In this document: positions 18,229 through 27,604 of the stretch, piece after piece
How positions within the stretch are numbered: position 1 is the first letter of the stretch
Layout: each line of letters opens with the position of its first letter
Origin: Aquabacterium sp.
GTDB lineage: Bacteria > Pseudomonadota > Gammaproteobacteria > Burkholderiales > Burkholderiaceae_C
Assembly (NCBI GenBank): GCA_030654395.1
Contig: JAURXM010000026.1
Span: 1-64,000, forward strand
Direction of reading: 5' to 3'
DNA length: 64,000 nt
Program-made: the position numbers and the translations under genes
The notes under the pieces: generated by a model
Told to the model about the DNA's origin: nothing
Database searches by the model: none
Seen by the model: the letters and a program-made list of their open reading frames with translations, nothing else

Positions 18229-20658
18229 ATGCCCAGCTTTTTCAGCACCCATCAGCTCCAGACACGCATCGTTTCGCTGTACTTGGGTCTGTTCCTGATC
18301 GTCGTCACGGTCGGCTCTTGGGTCATCAACTGGGACATTAACCGCAGCGCCCGCGTCACCATCGGGGCCGAGTTGACAACTGGCGAGCGGGTGTTTCTGC
18401 GCCTATTGGGGCAAAACAGCATCAATTTGACTCAGGCCGCGCGGATACTATCGGCTGACCAAAGCTTTCGCGCAGCGGTGACCAACGGCGAACAAGCTGC
18501 CATGCAGGCCATGCTCGCCAACAGCAGCCAAGCCAGTGGTGCCACGCTGGCCATCATCACGGACGAGCAGTTCCAACTCAAAGCCAGCACGTCCAGCAGC
18601 ACCAACAGCACCCCCAAAGCCCTGCGCATGTTGGCCGCGGTACAGCGCCATGCCCGCCAAGCGGGTGATGGGGGGGCGCAGCAAACACAAATCGAGATCA
18701 TGGACGGCGAGCCCTATCAACTCGTGACCGTGCCTGTGCGAACGCCCCAAACTGTGGCTTGGGTCGCCTTGGCCATGACCCTTGACCGGCATGTACTGCA
18801 GGACATGAGCCATGTCTCCGGCGTGGAGGTGGCCTTGCTGCTGCGCCAAACCGACGGCGACTGGCGGGTTGCCACCGCCACCATGGACCCAGCCACGTGG
18901 CCCGCCGTGGCGACCAGCTGGGAGCGCCCCCTGAACGCGGGCGACATCCACGGCACAACCATCCGCATCGCCAACACCGATTACAGCGCCCGCCCGGTCA
19001 GCCTGCAAGGCACGGCCGGGCAAGCCCCCACCACAGCACTGCTGATGCGCTCAGTGAGCCAGGCCTTGGTGCCCTACGACGGGCTCAAATACACACTGCT
19101 GATGCTGGCGGCTGCGGGCGTGGTCATCTTCTTATTGGGGGGGATGGTCACCGCGCGGCTCATCACCAACCCTTTGCGCCTGCTGTCCGCCTCGGCTCGC
19201 CGTCTGGAACGGGGTGACTACGGCGCCGAGGTTCGCGCCAGCATCAAGGGTGAGATCGGTGAGTTGGCCCAATCCTTTGAGACCATGCGCAAGGCCATCC
19301 AAACCCGCGAGGGCGAGATCCGCCGACTGGCCTACCAAGATGCCTTGACTGATCTGCCCAACCGCGAGCAGTTCCGCCATGACCTGCGCCAAGCCATTGG
19401 CAAAGCCAGCTCGGACGGCACGCCCTGCTCAGTTGTGTTGCTGGACATGGACCGCTTCAAACACGTCAACGACGTGCTGGGCCACCGCTTTGGCGACCGC
19501 CTGCTGCGCGCCGTGGCCGAGCGCCTGCGCCACGATGCACTCAATGAGCGCGACATCTTGGCACGCTTGAGCGGCGATGAGTTCGCCATCTTGCTGCACG
19601 CCACCAATGCCAAAGCCGCCTACCCGGTGGCCCAACGCATCATGGCCGCGTTTGAGCGGCCCATCACGCTGGACGATCACACCGTTGACTTGGGTGCCGG
19701 CATCGGCGTGGCCAGCAGCCCAGAGCATGGTGTAGACGCGGACACCTTGCTCAGCCGGGCTGAAGTGGCCATGTACGCGGCCAAGCAGCAGCAGTCAGGT
19801 ACCGTGACCTACCACCCCGGTTTGGATTCCACCAGCGAGGAGTCGCTGACCATGCTCAGCGAGCTGCGCTCAGCGGTCGACCACAATCAATTGCGCCTGT
19901 ATTTGCAACCCAAAATCAACCTGCGATCAGGCCAAGTACTGGGCGCCGAAGCCTTGGTACGCTGGCAGCACCCCACCCGAGGGCTGGTGCCGCCCATGCA
20001 CTTCATCCCCTTTGCCGAACAAACGGGTTTTGTGCGTGTGCTCACCATGTGGATGATCGAGCAAGTCGCCCAGATGAGCCACGCCCTCACTGCGCAAGGC
20101 CTGCGCATGAAGCTGGCCGTCAATTTATCGACCCGCGACTTGATGGACCAAGACCTGCCCAATAAGCTCGACAAAGTGCTGACCCGCTATGCCGTCGACC
20201 CCAGCTTGCTGGTGCTAGAGATCACCGAGAGCGCCATCATGGATGACCCCCAACGTGCCCTGCAAACACTCAACCGCTTGCACACCATGGGGCTCAAGCT
20301 GTCCATCGATGACTTTGGTACGGGGTACTCGTCATTGGCTTACCTCAAGCGCCTGCCCGTGGACGAACTCAAGATTGACAAGTCCTTTGTGATGAACATG
20401 GAGAGCGACTTACAAGACGCCAAAATTGTGCACTCCACCATTGACTTGGCCCACAACCTGGGCCTGAGCGTGGTGGCAGAGGGCATTGAAAGCGCGATGT
20501 CTTGGAAGCTGCTCGACCAACTGTCTTGCGACGAAGCCCAAGGTTTTTTCATCGCCAAGCCCATGCCCAGCGCACAGTTCGCAGCATGGGTGCAACAGTG
20601 GACACCGCCCGACACCACCCACGAACACCTGGCCACCGAGTTCGCTGGCATGGGCTGA
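18229..20658 (+). CDS. Membrane GGDEF-EAL protein (c-di-GMP cyclase/phosphodiesterase)
   Basis: An 809-aa protein: TM helix near residues 15-33, a roughly 250-residue periplasmic sensor, TM2 near 289-307, HAMP, GGDEF and EAL. The cyclase active site is SGDEF (448-452), a permitted variant of GGDEF; the RxxD inhibitory site is absent (NERD at that place). The EAL domain looks catalytic: Glu574 in GAEALVRWQHP, the Asn in AVNLSTRDL, LEITES, IDDFGTGYSS, LKIDKSF and VAEGIES. Both activities may exist, or the GGDEF part may only sense GTP. It opens a same-strand signalling block with a binding protein, a hybrid kinase and a second cyclase. Confidence 0.93.
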   Translation: MPSFFSTHQLQTRIVSLYLGLFLIVVTVGSWVINWDINRSARVTIGAELTTGERVFLRLLGQNSINLTQAARILSADQSFRAAVTNGEQAAMQAMLANSSQASGATLAIITDEQFQLKASTSSSTNSTPKALRMLAAVQRHARQAGDGGAQQTQIEIMDGEPYQLVTVPVRTPQTVAWVALAMTLDRHVLQDMSHVSGVEVALLLRQTDGDWRVATATMDPATWPAVATSWERPLNAGDIHGTTIRIANTDYSARPVSLQGTAGQAPTTALLMRSVSQALVPYDGLKYTLLMLAAAGVVIFLLGGMVTARLITNPLRLLSASARRLERGDYGAEVRASIKGEIGELAQSFETMRKAIQTREGEIRRLAYQDALTDLPNREQFRHDLRQAIGKASSDGTPCSVVLLDMDRFKHVNDVLGHRFGDRLLRAVAERLRHDALNERDILARLSGDEFAILLHATNAKAAYPVAQRIMAAFERPITLDDHTVDLGAGIGVASSPEHGVDADTLLSRAEVAMYAAKQQQSGTVTYHPGLDSTSEESLTMLSELRSAVDHNQLRLYLQPKINLRSGQVLGAEALVRWQHPTRGLVPPMHFIPFAEQTGFVRVLTMWMIEQVAQMSHALTAQGLRMKLAVNLSTRDLMDQDLPNKLDKVLTRYAVDPSLLVLEITESAIMDDPQRALQTLNRLHTMGLKLSIDDFGTGYSSLAYLKRLPVDELKIDKSFVMNMESDLQDAKIVHSTIDLAHNLGLSVVAEGIESAMSWKLLDQLSCDEAQGFFIAKPMPSAQFAAWVQQWTPPDTTHEHLATEFAGMG

Positions 20659-20737
20659 TTCACAGCGCTTTTTGTCAGATCACCCGCGAGCCGATCTGTA
20701 CAAACTGGTGAATCTTGGATTCATCTCGCAGCGGACC

Positions 20738-21754
20738 ATGGCGATCACATCAACACACATCAAATGGAGCGCCACCGCCATCGGTGCGATGGCCATCGTC
20801 GCTGCCATATTTTGGCTGCCCCAGCGCCAAATCGCCGCGCTGGCGCCGCTGCCCCCGGTCACCATCGCCATGCCCACCCAGATCAGCAGTGCGCCCATGA
20901 TCGTGGCCAATGCGCAGGGTTTGTTCAAAACCGCCGGGGTACAGGTCATCACACAGCCCTTTTTGCTGGGGAAAGATGCCTTGGCATCCATGCTTGAAGG
21001 CAAAGCAGATTTGGCTATCGTGGCCGACACCCCCCTCATGAACGCGGTGTTGGCGGACCAAGACGTGGCCATCTTGGCTGCGATCTCACAGTCACGGAGG
21101 GCCTTGGCCATCGTCGCCCACAGCAGCAGTGGCATCAACACCATCCCAGACCTGATTGGCAAATCCATCACCATGCCCCAAGGCACCAACCAGCCGTATT
21201 TTTTAGATGCGATGTTGCGTGCCCATGGCGTGGGCCACAACAAGCTCAACACCGTTGACCTCAAGGTGCCAGAGGGGATCGCGGCCTTCAAAGCAGGTAG
21301 CGTCGATGCCATCGTCGTCTTTCAGCCATTTTTGGCCCAACTGGAGGCTGATCTTGGCAACAAAATCAAGGTCTTCTACGGCCACGACGTGTATGCCTTT
21401 CGCTTTTTACTGGTGGGCAAACCGGCATACATCCAGCAACACGAACCCGCCATCCAGCGCGTCCTACAGGGTTTGATTGCCGGCACCCAAACAATGCGCA
21501 CCCACCCCGACATCGCCCGACTGGCCGTGGGCGCAGCCGTCAAAGTGGGGGACACCATCATGCAAAAAATATGGGACCCGCAGGACTTTGCCATCACGCT
21601 TGATCAAGGTTTGTTGTTGGCACTGGAAGACCAAACCCGTTGGGCGATGCAGCGTGGTCTGGTCAAACCCGGCACCATGCCCAACTACCTGAACGTGATG
21701 CGCTTTGAGCCGCTCGAAACTGTCATGCCCAGTGCGGTCAAAATCACCCACTGA
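20738..21754 (+). CDS. NMT1/SsuA-like periplasmic substrate-binding protein
   Basis: A 338-aa protein with one N-terminal membrane/signal helix, then a two-lobe binding protein of the NMT1/THI5 or nitrate/sulfonate class: SSAPMIVANAQGLFKTAGV at the start of lobe 1, KADLAIVADTPLMNAVL, and GKSITMPQGTNQPYFLDAML. No lipobox is obvious, so it may stay anchored. No ABC permease or ATPase is nearby. Instead it lies ten bases before a large hybrid kinase, so it probably presents a ligand to that sensor. ATG 20738 is chosen because the frame before it belongs to the upstream gene. Confidence 0.8.
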   Translation: MAITSTHIKWSATAIGAMAIVAAIFWLPQRQIAALAPLPPVTIAMPTQISSAPMIVANAQGLFKTAGVQVITQPFLLGKDALASMLEGKADLAIVADTPLMNAVLADQDVAILAAISQSRRALAIVAHSSSGINTIPDLIGKSITMPQGTNQPYFLDAMLRAHGVGHNKLNTVDLKVPEGIAAFKAGSVDAIVVFQPFLAQLEADLGNKIKVFYGHDVYAFRFLLVGKPAYIQQHEPAIQRVLQGLIAGTQTMRTHPDIARLAVGAAVKVGDTIMQKIWDPQDFAITLDQGLLLALEDQTRWAMQRGLVKPGTMPNYLNVMRFEPLETVMPSAVKITH

Positions 21755-21763
21755 AACACGGCC

Positions 21764-24700
21764 ATGCAAATACGCACCCGAGTTGATGCACTGATAGCGG
21801 CTGCAGCCGCCTTGCTGTCCATCACCTTTGCCATGGTGTTGTACGCCGCAATACAAGTCTCGCACGAGCTCGCCGACATGGCCCAGGCCGACGACCTGAT
21901 CCACCAGACCGCAGAGCTGCGCCTGATCGCCATGGAGGCCCCCCTGTTCCATGAGCCAAGGTCACAAGCGCAATGGCAAAAGCAAGTGGGCAGCATCCAG
22001 CGCCACATTGCCAGAATGCCAGTTGACATCGCCGAAGAGCGTGACCACCTCAAACGCATCAAAGAGCGCCTTGAGACGGCTCAAGGGATCTTTGCGCGCA
22101 TCCCCCTGATCGACACAGCCTCTAACCCCGAAGCACGCCTCGCCGAGGCCGCCACCATGGCCTCACTGCTGGTCATCACCTCAGAGATCGTGGACAGTGG
22201 CCGCGTCTTTGCCGACAGCGCAAGCGCAAACGCACAAACTGCGGCGCACACCATCAAGCAAACGATCGTGGTGGCCTTGCTGATCAGCGCCTTCTTGCTC
22301 ATGGCCATGCGCTGGTTGATACGCCGCAGCATCCTCACGCCATTGGCCGCATTTGAGCAAGGTGCCCAACGCATGGCCGAGGGCGACTACGCCCAACGCT
22401 TTGACTTGCAACAACACGATGAGATCGGCGCCCTGGGCACAGCCTTTGACACCATGGCCGAGCGGGTTCAACAATCTGCGCAAACCGCCCACGACGCCTT
22501 GCGTGACAACGACGCGCTGCTGAGCACGCTCAACTTGCACAGCATCGTCTCCGTCGCTGACAGAGCTGGACGCATCATGAGCGTCAACGATGCATTCTGC
22601 CAAATCAGTGGCTACAGCCAATCAGAGCTGATCGGGCAAAACCACCGCATCGTCAACTCCGGCGTGCAAGACCGCGCGTTTTGGATCAGCATGTGGGAAA
22701 ACATTGCCCAAGGTAGGCCGTGGCGTGGTGAGGTCTGCAACCGCACCAAAAATGGCACCTTGTATTGGGTTGACACCGTCATCGCCCCCTTCAAGGGTAC
22801 GGACGGCCAGATCCAAAAATACATCTCCATCCGCACAGACATCACAGCCAACAAAGCGGCTGAGGCCGAGGTGCAGCGCAGCGCCGAACTGTTGCGAGGT
22901 GCCATCGATGCCATCGACGAGGCCTTTGTCCTGTACGACCCCGATGACAAGCTGGTGTTCTGCAATGAGAAGTACCGCCAGATGTACCCCACATCAATCG
23001 AGCAGATCGTGCCCGGTGCAGATACAGGAATAGGAACAGGTACGGGCAGCGTGGTGCAAAAAATGGCCGATGGCCGCACCCTGCGCATCGTGGACCGCAA
23101 GATGCCCGGTGGGCACACGGTGGGCTTTCGCATCGACATCACGGAACTCACACAGGCCACAGAAGCAGCGCAACAAGCCAATCAGACAAAAAGCAGCTTC
23201 TTGGCCAACATGAGCCACGAACTGCGCACCCCCATGAACGCCATCTTGGGCATGCTCAAGCTGCTGCGCAAAACCGAGCTCACAACCAGGCAAACCGACT
23301 ACGCCAGCAAAACCGAAGGGGCCGCACGCAACTTGCTTGGCCTGCTCAACGACATCTTGGACTTCTCCAAAGTCGAAGCAGGCAAGATGCTGCTAGACCC
23401 CTACCCCTTCAGCGTGGACAAGTTGCTACAAGACCTATCGGTCATCGTGGCCAGCAACGTCGGTCAAAAGCCGGTCGAGCTTATTTTCGACTTGGACCCC
23501 GCCTTGCCCACGCACTTGATCGGCGACGCCATGCGTCTGCAACAGGTGCTGATCAACCTCACGGGTAACGCCGTCAAGTTCACCAGCCAAGGGCAAGTGG
23601 TCTTGTCACTCAAAATGCTGGCGCAGCACGCCACCTCCGTGAGCGTCGAGATCGCCGTGAGCGACACGGGCATAGGCATCGCCCCCGAGCACATCTCCCG
23701 CATCTTCAGCGCCTTTACACAAGCCGAGGCGTCCACCACACGCCGCTTTGGCGGCACCGGCTTAGGCGTGGTCATCAGCCAAAGTTTGGTTGGCTTAATG
23801 GGTGGCCAAATCCAAGTTGACAGCACAGTGGGCCAAGGCAGCCGCTTCCACTTCAGCCTCACGCTGCCCATTGCAGATAGCCCCGCACCAGCAGCCAACA
23901 ACACCCCAAAAACAGACAAGACATGCCATGCCCTTTTTGTAGACGACAACGCCGATACGCTAACAGTCCTGGCTCAAATGGGGCAGTCTCTGGGCTGGTT
24001 GGTTGACGTCGCAAACAGTGGCGAGCAAGCCCTGGCAATGATGCAAGCCCACGCGGCAGCCAACACCATGTACCAAGCTGTGTTTCTAGACTGGCAGATG
24101 CCCGGCTTGGATGGCTGGCAAACCTGCCAACGCATCCGCGATTTGGGCTTGAATGGGCCGCCCCCCATGGTGATGATGGTGACCTCGCACGGACGCGAGC
24201 TGCTCTCACAGCGCACGCTAGCAGAGCAGGGCATGCTGGACGGCTATGTGGTGAAACCCGTGACCGCCACCATGCTGCGCGATGCCGCCAATCAGGCACG
24301 CCCGGACTACGTCAAGGCCCCAGATCGGGCCGCAGGACAAAGTAGCAAACGCCCGCTAGAAGGCTTGCGCCTGCTGGTGGTCGAGGACAACTTCAACAAC
24401 CAGCAAGTGGCCCAAGAGCTGCTTGAAGACGTCGGTGCCACAGTGCAACTGGCCAACGATGGCCAAGAAGCGGTAGACCTGTTGCGGAGCAACCCGCGCT
24501 GCGCTGATGCCGTGCTGATGGACATCCAGATGCCGGTCATGGACGGCTACACCGCCACACAGTTGATCCGTGGCGAGCTGGGCCTGCGCACCTTGCCTAT
24601 CGTCGCAATGACCGCCAACGCCATGGCATCGGACCGCGAGGCCTGTCTGGCCGCTGGCATGAATGAACATGTGGGCAAACCCTTTGAGATCGAAGACCTC

Positions 24701-25453
24701 GTGCGGGTGCTCTGGCGCGTCACAGGTCGCACTGAAAAAGCCAAGGTTGTGATGGACATTGCCACGCTCAGCGTCCCCCCGGACTTGCTTGCAAAGGCGC
24801 AAGCACAAGGCATCCAAGCGCAAGAGGCCATGGACAGATTCATGGGCAAGACTGCGATGTTCCAGCGCATCAGCCTGTCGTTTTCGACCAAAGCTGTGGC
24901 GCTGCCTGCGCAACTGAGTGCGGCGATGGCGTCCGGCGATTTGAAAGAGGCCGCGATGGCGCTGCACACCTTCAAAGGCTTGGCTGCAACCTTGGGCGCT
25001 GAACGCCTGGCCGCCCTAGGGGCACAAGGCGAGGCCATAACCAAGCAAGGCGAGGCCTTGAGCACCGCATGGCTCAATGAGCTGGAACAACACATTGCCA
25101 CAGGTGTGCGCGACCTGGCTGCGCTGGCACAAGCCTTGGCCGATGTGGCCAACCCCGCCACAGCCGCCACATCGGCACCAGCCGCCACGGCAGCGCCCAC
25201 GACAGCAAGCCCAACGGCGTTAAGCCCAGCAGATGTGGCAGACTTGCTGGCGGAGCTGACCATCTTGCACGGCCATTTGGCCAACACGGACATGGCCGCA
25301 ACCCAAACCATTACCTCATTACAAGACCGATTCGCTGCGTCGCACAAAGCCCAGCTACACCCGATTGACGAGGCCATTCACGTGCTCGACTTTGAGCTTG
25401 CCCGGCACCTGTGCAATACGCTCATCACACAGCTGACCGCTGTGCCGCCCTGA
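21764..25453 (+). CDS. Hybrid sensor histidine kinase with two receivers and an HPt domain
   Basis: A 1229-aa phosphorelay protein. Order: TM1 (about 10-30), periplasmic loop, TM2 (about 163-183), HAMP, PAS (about 255-365), a second PAS-like domain (about 370-465), HisKA with His485 in NMSHELRTPMNA, ATPase domain with DTGIGIAPE and GGTGLGVVIS, receiver 1 with Asp776 (VFLDWQMPG), receiver 2 with Asp920 (VLMDIQMPV), and a C-terminal HPt with His1068 in LHTFKGLAATLG. Phosphate can pass His-Asp-His within the chain. An Ala/Thr-rich linker (about 1145-1165) follows. Its TGA shares a base with the ATG of a receiver-GGDEF gene, the likely output. Confidence 0.93.
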   Translation: MQIRTRVDALIAAAAALLSITFAMVLYAAIQVSHELADMAQADDLIHQTAELRLIAMEAPLFHEPRSQAQWQKQVGSIQRHIARMPVDIAEERDHLKRIKERLETAQGIFARIPLIDTASNPEARLAEAATMASLLVITSEIVDSGRVFADSASANAQTAAHTIKQTIVVALLISAFLLMAMRWLIRRSILTPLAAFEQGAQRMAEGDYAQRFDLQQHDEIGALGTAFDTMAERVQQSAQTAHDALRDNDALLSTLNLHSIVSVADRAGRIMSVNDAFCQISGYSQSELIGQNHRIVNSGVQDRAFWISMWENIAQGRPWRGEVCNRTKNGTLYWVDTVIAPFKGTDGQIQKYISIRTDITANKAAEAEVQRSAELLRGAIDAIDEAFVLYDPDDKLVFCNEKYRQMYPTSIEQIVPGADTGIGTGTGSVVQKMADGRTLRIVDRKMPGGHTVGFRIDITELTQATEAAQQANQTKSSFLANMSHELRTPMNAILGMLKLLRKTELTTRQTDYASKTEGAARNLLGLLNDILDFSKVEAGKMLLDPYPFSVDKLLQDLSVIVASNVGQKPVELIFDLDPALPTHLIGDAMRLQQVLINLTGNAVKFTSQGQVVLSLKMLAQHATSVSVEIAVSDTGIGIAPEHISRIFSAFTQAEASTTRRFGGTGLGVVISQSLVGLMGGQIQVDSTVGQGSRFHFSLTLPIADSPAPAANNTPKTDKTCHALFVDDNADTLTVLAQMGQSLGWLVDVANSGEQALAMMQAHAAANTMYQAVFLDWQMPGLDGWQTCQRIRDLGLNGPPPMVMMVTSHGRELLSQRTLAEQGMLDGYVVKPVTATMLRDAANQARPDYVKAPDRAAGQSSKRPLEGLRLLVVEDNFNNQQVAQELLEDVGATVQLANDGQEAVDLLRSNPRCADAVLMDIQMPVMDGYTATQLIRGELGLRTLPIVAMTANAMASDREACLAAGMNEHVGKPFEIEDLVRVLWRVTGRTEKAKVVMDIATLSVPPDLLAKAQAQGIQAQEAMDRFMGKTAMFQRISLSFSTKAVALPAQLSAAMASGDLKEAAMALHTFKGLAATLGAERLAALGAQGEAITKQGEALSTAWLNELEQHIATGVRDLAALAQALADVANPATAATSAPAATAAPTTASPTALSPADVADLLAELTILHGHLANTDMAATQTITSLQDRFAASHKAQLHPIDEAIHVLDFELARHLCNTLITQLTAVPP

Positions 25454-26421
25454 TGGATGCCAAAGTCCACGCAGACACAGGCTTGATGATGGATGCAGCA
25501 GGCCAGCTGCAGCGCCGTCCCCGTATCTTGGTGGTCGACGACCAAGCCATCCACATCCATGCGCTCTACCAAGCGCTGTCTGAGGACTACCAAGTCTTCA
25601 TGGCCACCAGTGGCGAGCAGGCCTTGGCCGTGGTCGCCAACAAACAACCTGACCTGGTCTTGCTTGATGTGGTCATGCCAGGCATGGATGGTTATGAGGT
25701 GTGCCGTCGCTTGAAAGCAGATGCAGCCTCACGCGACACGCCCGTGATTTTTGTGACAGCACACACCGACGAAACCGCGGAGACGCGTGGGCTGGAGATG
25801 GGTGCCGTGGACTTCATCTCCAAACCGATCAACGGCAAAATCGTGCGTGCCCGCGTCAAGACGCACATGACGCTCAAAGCGCAATCCGACTTGCTGCGCC
25901 ACTGGGTCTACATCGACGGCCTAACAGGCCTGCACAACCGCCGCCATTTTGACGAGGCCCTGAGCAATGAGTGGAGCCGGGCTCTGCGCGGCAACAAGCC
26001 ACTGAGCGTCGTGCTGTTGGATGTGGACTTCTTCAAGCGCTACAACGACCTCTATGGCCACCAAGCCGGGGACGACTGCCTGCGCCAAGTAGCGCACACG
26101 CTGGCCACCGTCATCAAACGCCCCGGTGATGTGCTGGCGCGCTATGGTGGTGAAGAATTCGTCTGCCTGCTGCCGGACACCGACTTCAGCGGCGCCATGC
26201 GTGTGGCAGAGCAACTGGGGCAGCAGGTCTTTGCACAGCAAATCGACCACGCAGAGTCCACGGTGACGCCGTTTGTGACCATCAGCCTCGGCGTTTGCAC
26301 ACACATGCCAAACAGCCCAGGCAGCGCCGCAGCCTTGCTACAAGGTGCCGATGCCCAGCTATATCAGGCCAAATCCCAAGGACGCCACAGAACATGTGGC
26401 GCGGTGCTGGCAGCCCAGTAG
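25453..26421 (+). CDS. Receiver-GGDEF response regulator (diguanylate cyclase)
   Basis: A 322-aa protein: receiver with VVDDQAIHIHALY and Asp72 (LVLLDVVMPGMDGYEV), KPING for the conserved Lys, then a cyclase domain with DGLTGLHNRRHFDE, LDVDFFKRYNDLYGH and the GGEEF active site (232-236). An RxxD inhibitory site is present at 223-226, so c-di-GMP should restrain it. The arrangement is that of WspR/PleD-like regulators. It starts at the base shared with the stop of the hybrid kinase, which should phosphorylate it. It ends three bases from the convergent thioredoxin gene. Confidence 0.93.
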   Translation: MDAKVHADTGLMMDAAGQLQRRPRILVVDDQAIHIHALYQALSEDYQVFMATSGEQALAVVANKQPDLVLLDVVMPGMDGYEVCRRLKADAASRDTPVIFVTAHTDETAETRGLEMGAVDFISKPINGKIVRARVKTHMTLKAQSDLLRHWVYIDGLTGLHNRRHFDEALSNEWSRALRGNKPLSVVLLDVDFFKRYNDLYGHQAGDDCLRQVAHTLATVIKRPGDVLARYGGEEFVCLLPDTDFSGAMRVAEQLGQQVFAQQIDHAESTVTPFVTISLGVCTHMPNSPGSAAALLQGADAQLYQAKSQGRHRTCGAVLAAQ

Positions 26422-26423
26422 CG

Positions 26424-26771
26424 TCACGCTTTGCGCAACTGCGCGGCCAGCGTGTTGAACGCGGCAAACTGATCTGCAGACGGCGCCATATCAACTTGGC
26501 TCAACTGCACCTCAATCAAGCGCTGGGCATCCCCCAATCGGGGCAGCACAGGCCCGGCAAACAGCACCCGCCCCCGATGGGCTAGCAACAAGGTCGGAAA
26601 GGTCTCGACATCAATGTCACCGACCAGATCGGCTTCATCTTCAATGTCAATCCAGCGGTAGCGGTGCGTGGGCAAAGCCTGCTGCAAAGCGGCGAACGTG
26701 GCCTTGTAGTCGCGACAGGTGCCGCACCAATCAGCGCACAGGCAAACGATGTCAAGAATGGGTGTGGACAT
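26424..26771 (-). CDS. Thioredoxin-family protein
   Basis: A 115-aa protein with the redox site WCGTC (Cys16, Cys19) after a beta strand, ETFPTLLLAHRGRV containing the cis-Pro loop, and no signal peptide, so it is cytoplasmic. It differs from classical TrxA (WCGPC) in its Thr and in the extra Cys10/Cys12. A general thiol-disulfide reductase or a specialised partner is possible. It is convergent with the diguanylate-cyclase gene and transcribed alone. Confidence 0.85.
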   Translation of the reverse strand: MSTPILDIVCLCADWCGTCRDYKATFAALQQALPTHRYRWIDIEDEADLVGDIDVETFPTLLLAHRGRVLFAGPVLPRLGDAQRLIEVQLSQVDMAPSADQFAAFNTLAAQLRKA

Positions 26772-26869
26772 GGGTGGATTGTGTCACCCCCGGTGAGGCT
26801 TCCAGGATCAAGGTGTTGCGGTTCTCGATGCCGTACCATGGCCTTGATTTTCGATAAGAAAGGCTGCCC

Positions 26870-27424
26870 ATGTGCCCGTCCGTTGTGCCTGAAATGAAGC
26901 GAAGTGCTGTGCCTCGTATGATTAAACACACGTCAAAATTCGATCCAATTTTTCATTGGTGGGACTCGCATTCATTTCGGTATTTTCAAGGCCAGTTAAA
27001 AAGCCCCTCTCTCTTTGCAATTTTGTTGGGATGCTGGCTTACCACCAGCATGCTGCCAATTGCCAATGCGGCTAAGCGCTCGACATACAAGATGGACCCT
27101 GTACAGGCGTGCTGGAACGGTTTCAAACCGGGACAATGGGATGAGCTAGATCAATGTTTAAGCAATGCACTTGCAAAGCTGGAGGGCACATTGAAAAACG
27201 CATTGGTGGTCGAGCATAAAAAGGCTGCTGAATCAAGGGACACATCAGCCGCAGTGAAGACCCTAAGTGACAGTAATGCACAGTGGCTCAAATTTCGCGA
27301 TGTCGAATGCGAACGGCGTCAAACCATTGTGGCGGGTAGAAACCATCCGGGAGTAGGCGAGACAACCTGTCAGATTCGCATGATCCAAGGTCGACTTCAG
27401 GATTTCAAGTTCGATAACGAATAA
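26870..27424 (+). CDS. LprI-like (DUF1311) secreted protein
   Basis: A 184-aa protein. After a hydrophobic export segment (about residues 46-66, ILLGCWLTTSMLPIANA) comes a small helical Cys-containing domain with AALESR-like helices and WLKFRDVECERR, the hallmark of the lysozyme-inhibitor LprI/DUF1311 family. The AAAGG before the ATG supports 26870, but this gives an unusually long N-terminal tail before the export segment; an internal start (26897 or 26918) is possible. The local DNA is more A/T-rich than its neighbours. A role in inhibiting C-type lysozyme is family knowledge, not shown here. Confidence 0.65.
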   Translation: MCPSVVPEMKRSAVPRMIKHTSKFDPIFHWWDSHSFRYFQGQLKSPSLFAILLGCWLTTSMLPIANAAKRSTYKMDPVQACWNGFKPGQWDELDQCLSNALAKLEGTLKNALVVEHKKAAESRDTSAAVKTLSDSNAQWLKFRDVECERRQTIVAGRNHPGVGETTCQIRMIQGRLQDFKFDNE

Positions 27425-27470
27425 AGCTTGAATAACTCACTACCGATACGCCGACAGCGCATCTGCCAGC

Positions 27471-27500
27471 CCCCCGCCCCCCATGGCTGGGGGGCGGGGG
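27471..27500. terminator. Very GC-rich hairpin, possible terminator
   Basis: A perfect 12-bp stem: CCCCCGCCCCCC at 27471-27482 pairs with 27489-27500 around the six-base loop ATGGCT. No T-run follows, so intrinsic termination is uncertain, but it lies in the gap between the LprI-like gene and the GDSL hydrolase gene and would block or pause transcription. Confidence 0.5.
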
Positions 27501-27604
27501 TATCCCTTGATTGGCTGAAATCAACAAGACCCGATTACCGTTTACCGACAAACTGACCACTTCCAATACAACGCGGCCCACAACACACCGGGCTGACACA
27601 CATC

